Positions 4,941-5,322 of a stretch of DNA of 5,322 nt are shown here, piece by piece. Each line of letters opens with the position of its first letter. The first letter of the stretch is position 1. A program made the position numbers and the translations under genes. Location of the stretch: the NCBI GenBank assembly GCA_934358235.1, contig CAKRKK010000168.1:1-5322 (forward strand), given 5' to 3'. Under the pieces are notes generated by a model. It saw nothing but the letters and a program-made list of their open reading frames with translations. It was not told the origin of the DNA and ran no database searches. This stretch comes from an uncultured Lachnospira sp. (GTDB taxonomy: Bacteria; Bacillota; Clostridia; Lachnospirales; Lachnospiraceae).

Positions 4941-5003
4941 GCGCAGATTTTGGATCTGTGCCGTTTGGAATTAATAGATCAGGCAGATCGAAGGATCTGC
5001 CTG
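4941..5003. repeat. Two related stem-loops in the IS66-type left end
   Basis: The stronger hairpin has perfect 10-nt arms CAGGCAGATC (4980-4989) and GATCTGCCTG (4994-5003) around a GAAG loop. The weaker one, 4941-4961, pairs 8 positions (one G-T) around a 5-nt loop. Both share GCAGAT before the loop and GGATCTG after it, so they look like duplicated units about 40 nt apart. No T-run follows on either strand, so they are not standard intrinsic terminators. Confidence 0.65.
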
Positions 5004-5020
5004 TGTCATCTATTCATAGT

Positions 5021-5040
5021 TCGATTTAAGAAGCCCTACG
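5021..5040 (-). mobile_element. Possible outer end of the IS66-type element
   Basis: On the minus strand the segment starts GTAGGGCTTC at 5040. IS66-family terminal inverted repeats usually begin GTA, and this is the expected distance upstream of tnpA. The opposite end is deleted and no 8-bp target duplication can be tested, so the boundary is a guess. Confidence 0.3.
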
Positions 5041-5045
5041 AAATA

Positions 5046-5087
5046 CCCCTAAAAAACTTTTGGAACCCCCACTAAACTTTGGAGACC
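5046..5087. repeat. Two 20-nt tandem repeats, possibly an IS21-type end
   Basis: Two units with exact 20-nt spacing share CCCC, an A, AAACTTT and GGA followed by ACC, with small differences (5046-5065 and 5066-5087). IS21 elements carry multiple short direct repeats of about this size near their ends, and an IstA fragment in the matching direction lies at 3795-3891. They sit 11 nt after the stop of the Ig-like surface protein. The assignment to IS21 is an inference; the repeat itself is clear. Confidence 0.5.
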
Positions 5088-5098
5088 TCTCTTATATT

Positions 5099-5322
5099 CT
5101 ACATAATCGGAAGTTCCCAATCTTCAGATTTAATTATCGTTACATTTACAGTATTGCTTGTTACGCTGTTTCCGTCTGCATCACTTACAATAACCCTCAC
5201 TTTAAGGTCATCATATGTATCTCCAAGCACTTTCTTCATTGTACCTGTATTTCCATTGATAAAATCTTTCCACGTATTCTGGTCTTTCATCATGTACTGC
5301 CATTTATATGTCAGATTGTTTC
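5099..5322 (-). CDS. C-terminal end of an Ig-like-repeat surface protein (window edge)
   Basis: The frame is open from the window edge (first whole codon at 5320) to a TAG at 5099-5101, giving 73 residues. It reads NLTYKWQYMMKDQNTWKDF, TGTMKKVLGDTYDDLKVRV, IVSDADGNSVTSNTVNVTI and then KSEDWELPIM. The order YKWQY, W-x-x-F, and L-K-V-R-V-x-V-(S/T)-D-A-D-G-N-S-V-x-S-N is the Ig-like beta-sandwich repeat common at the C-termini of large secreted or wall-associated Lachnospiraceae proteins, often with leucine-rich repeats upstream. An internal ATG could start a 64-residue ORF but has no ribosome binding site and falls inside the domain, so the gene continues off the edge. There is no LPXTG motif or membrane anchor. 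The short DWELPIM tail after the domain resembles the ELPI tail of the anchored protein at 3047. No terminator hairpin follows. Confidence 0.8.
   Translation of the reverse strand, partial: NNLTYKWQYMMKDQNTWKDFINGNTGTMKKVLGDTYDDLKVRVIVSDADGNSVTSNTVNVTIIKSEDWELPIM

Noticed and set aside
4980..5003. Strong hairpin as an intrinsic terminator of the Ig-like gene
   Set aside because: No run of T follows it on either strand.
4835..5029. Plus-strand 64-codon open frame upstream of tnpA
   Set aside because: Its ATG lies in the core of the palindrome without a ribosome binding site, and it crosses the direct repeats and hairpins of the element end; the product has no recognisable features.

Overview
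The window looks like a low-GC Firmicutes chromosome, most likely a gut Lachnospiraceae (Roseburia / Eubacterium / Lachnospira / Butyrivibrio-like). This is inferred from AT-rich DNA, AGAGG/AAGGA-type ribosome binding sites, a clostridial-style papain-family protease with a lectin-like domain, Ig-like repeat surface proteins and the mix of insertion-sequence types. Every supported gene or gene fragment reads on the minus strand, so gene order runs from high to low coordinates.

Right edge (5099-5322): the C-terminal end of a secreted surface protein with an Ig-like repeat. Then comes an insertion-sequence graveyard (about 3795-5087). It holds 20-nt tandem repeats that may be an IS21-type end, an IS66-type tnpA 5' region with its own promoter and a large palindrome over the start site, a tnpA copy killed by an in-frame TGA, an internally deleted IS4-type transposase tail, a small ORF with hydrophobic segments, and a fragment of an IS21 IstA transposase fused in frame to that ORF.

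Middle (477-3646): the intact cargo. An N-terminally anchored, extremely Ser/Asn/Asp-rich extracellular protein is followed 41 nt later by a large secreted papain-like (C1) cysteine protease with its catalytic Gln/Cys/His/Asn all present. An extended -10 promoter candidate precedes the pair, and the spacing suggests one transcript. The first product would stay membrane-tethered while the protease is exported by a signal peptide, so both act at the cell surface.

Left edge (1-429): a DUF2971-like gene starts 47 nt after the protease. It carries an in-frame TAG and is cut by the left end of an IS200/IS605-type element, whose hairpin and first 21 TnpA codons are visible before the window ends.

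No rRNA, tRNA, CRISPR array or convincing intrinsic terminator was seen. The live biology is probably the two-gene surface operon plus the partial surface protein; the rest is decayed mobile DNA. No complete novel system can be demonstrated here. The best leads are the tethered-protein/protease pair, the ELPI-type C-terminal tails and the palindrome/promoter arrangement at the IS66-like tnpA.
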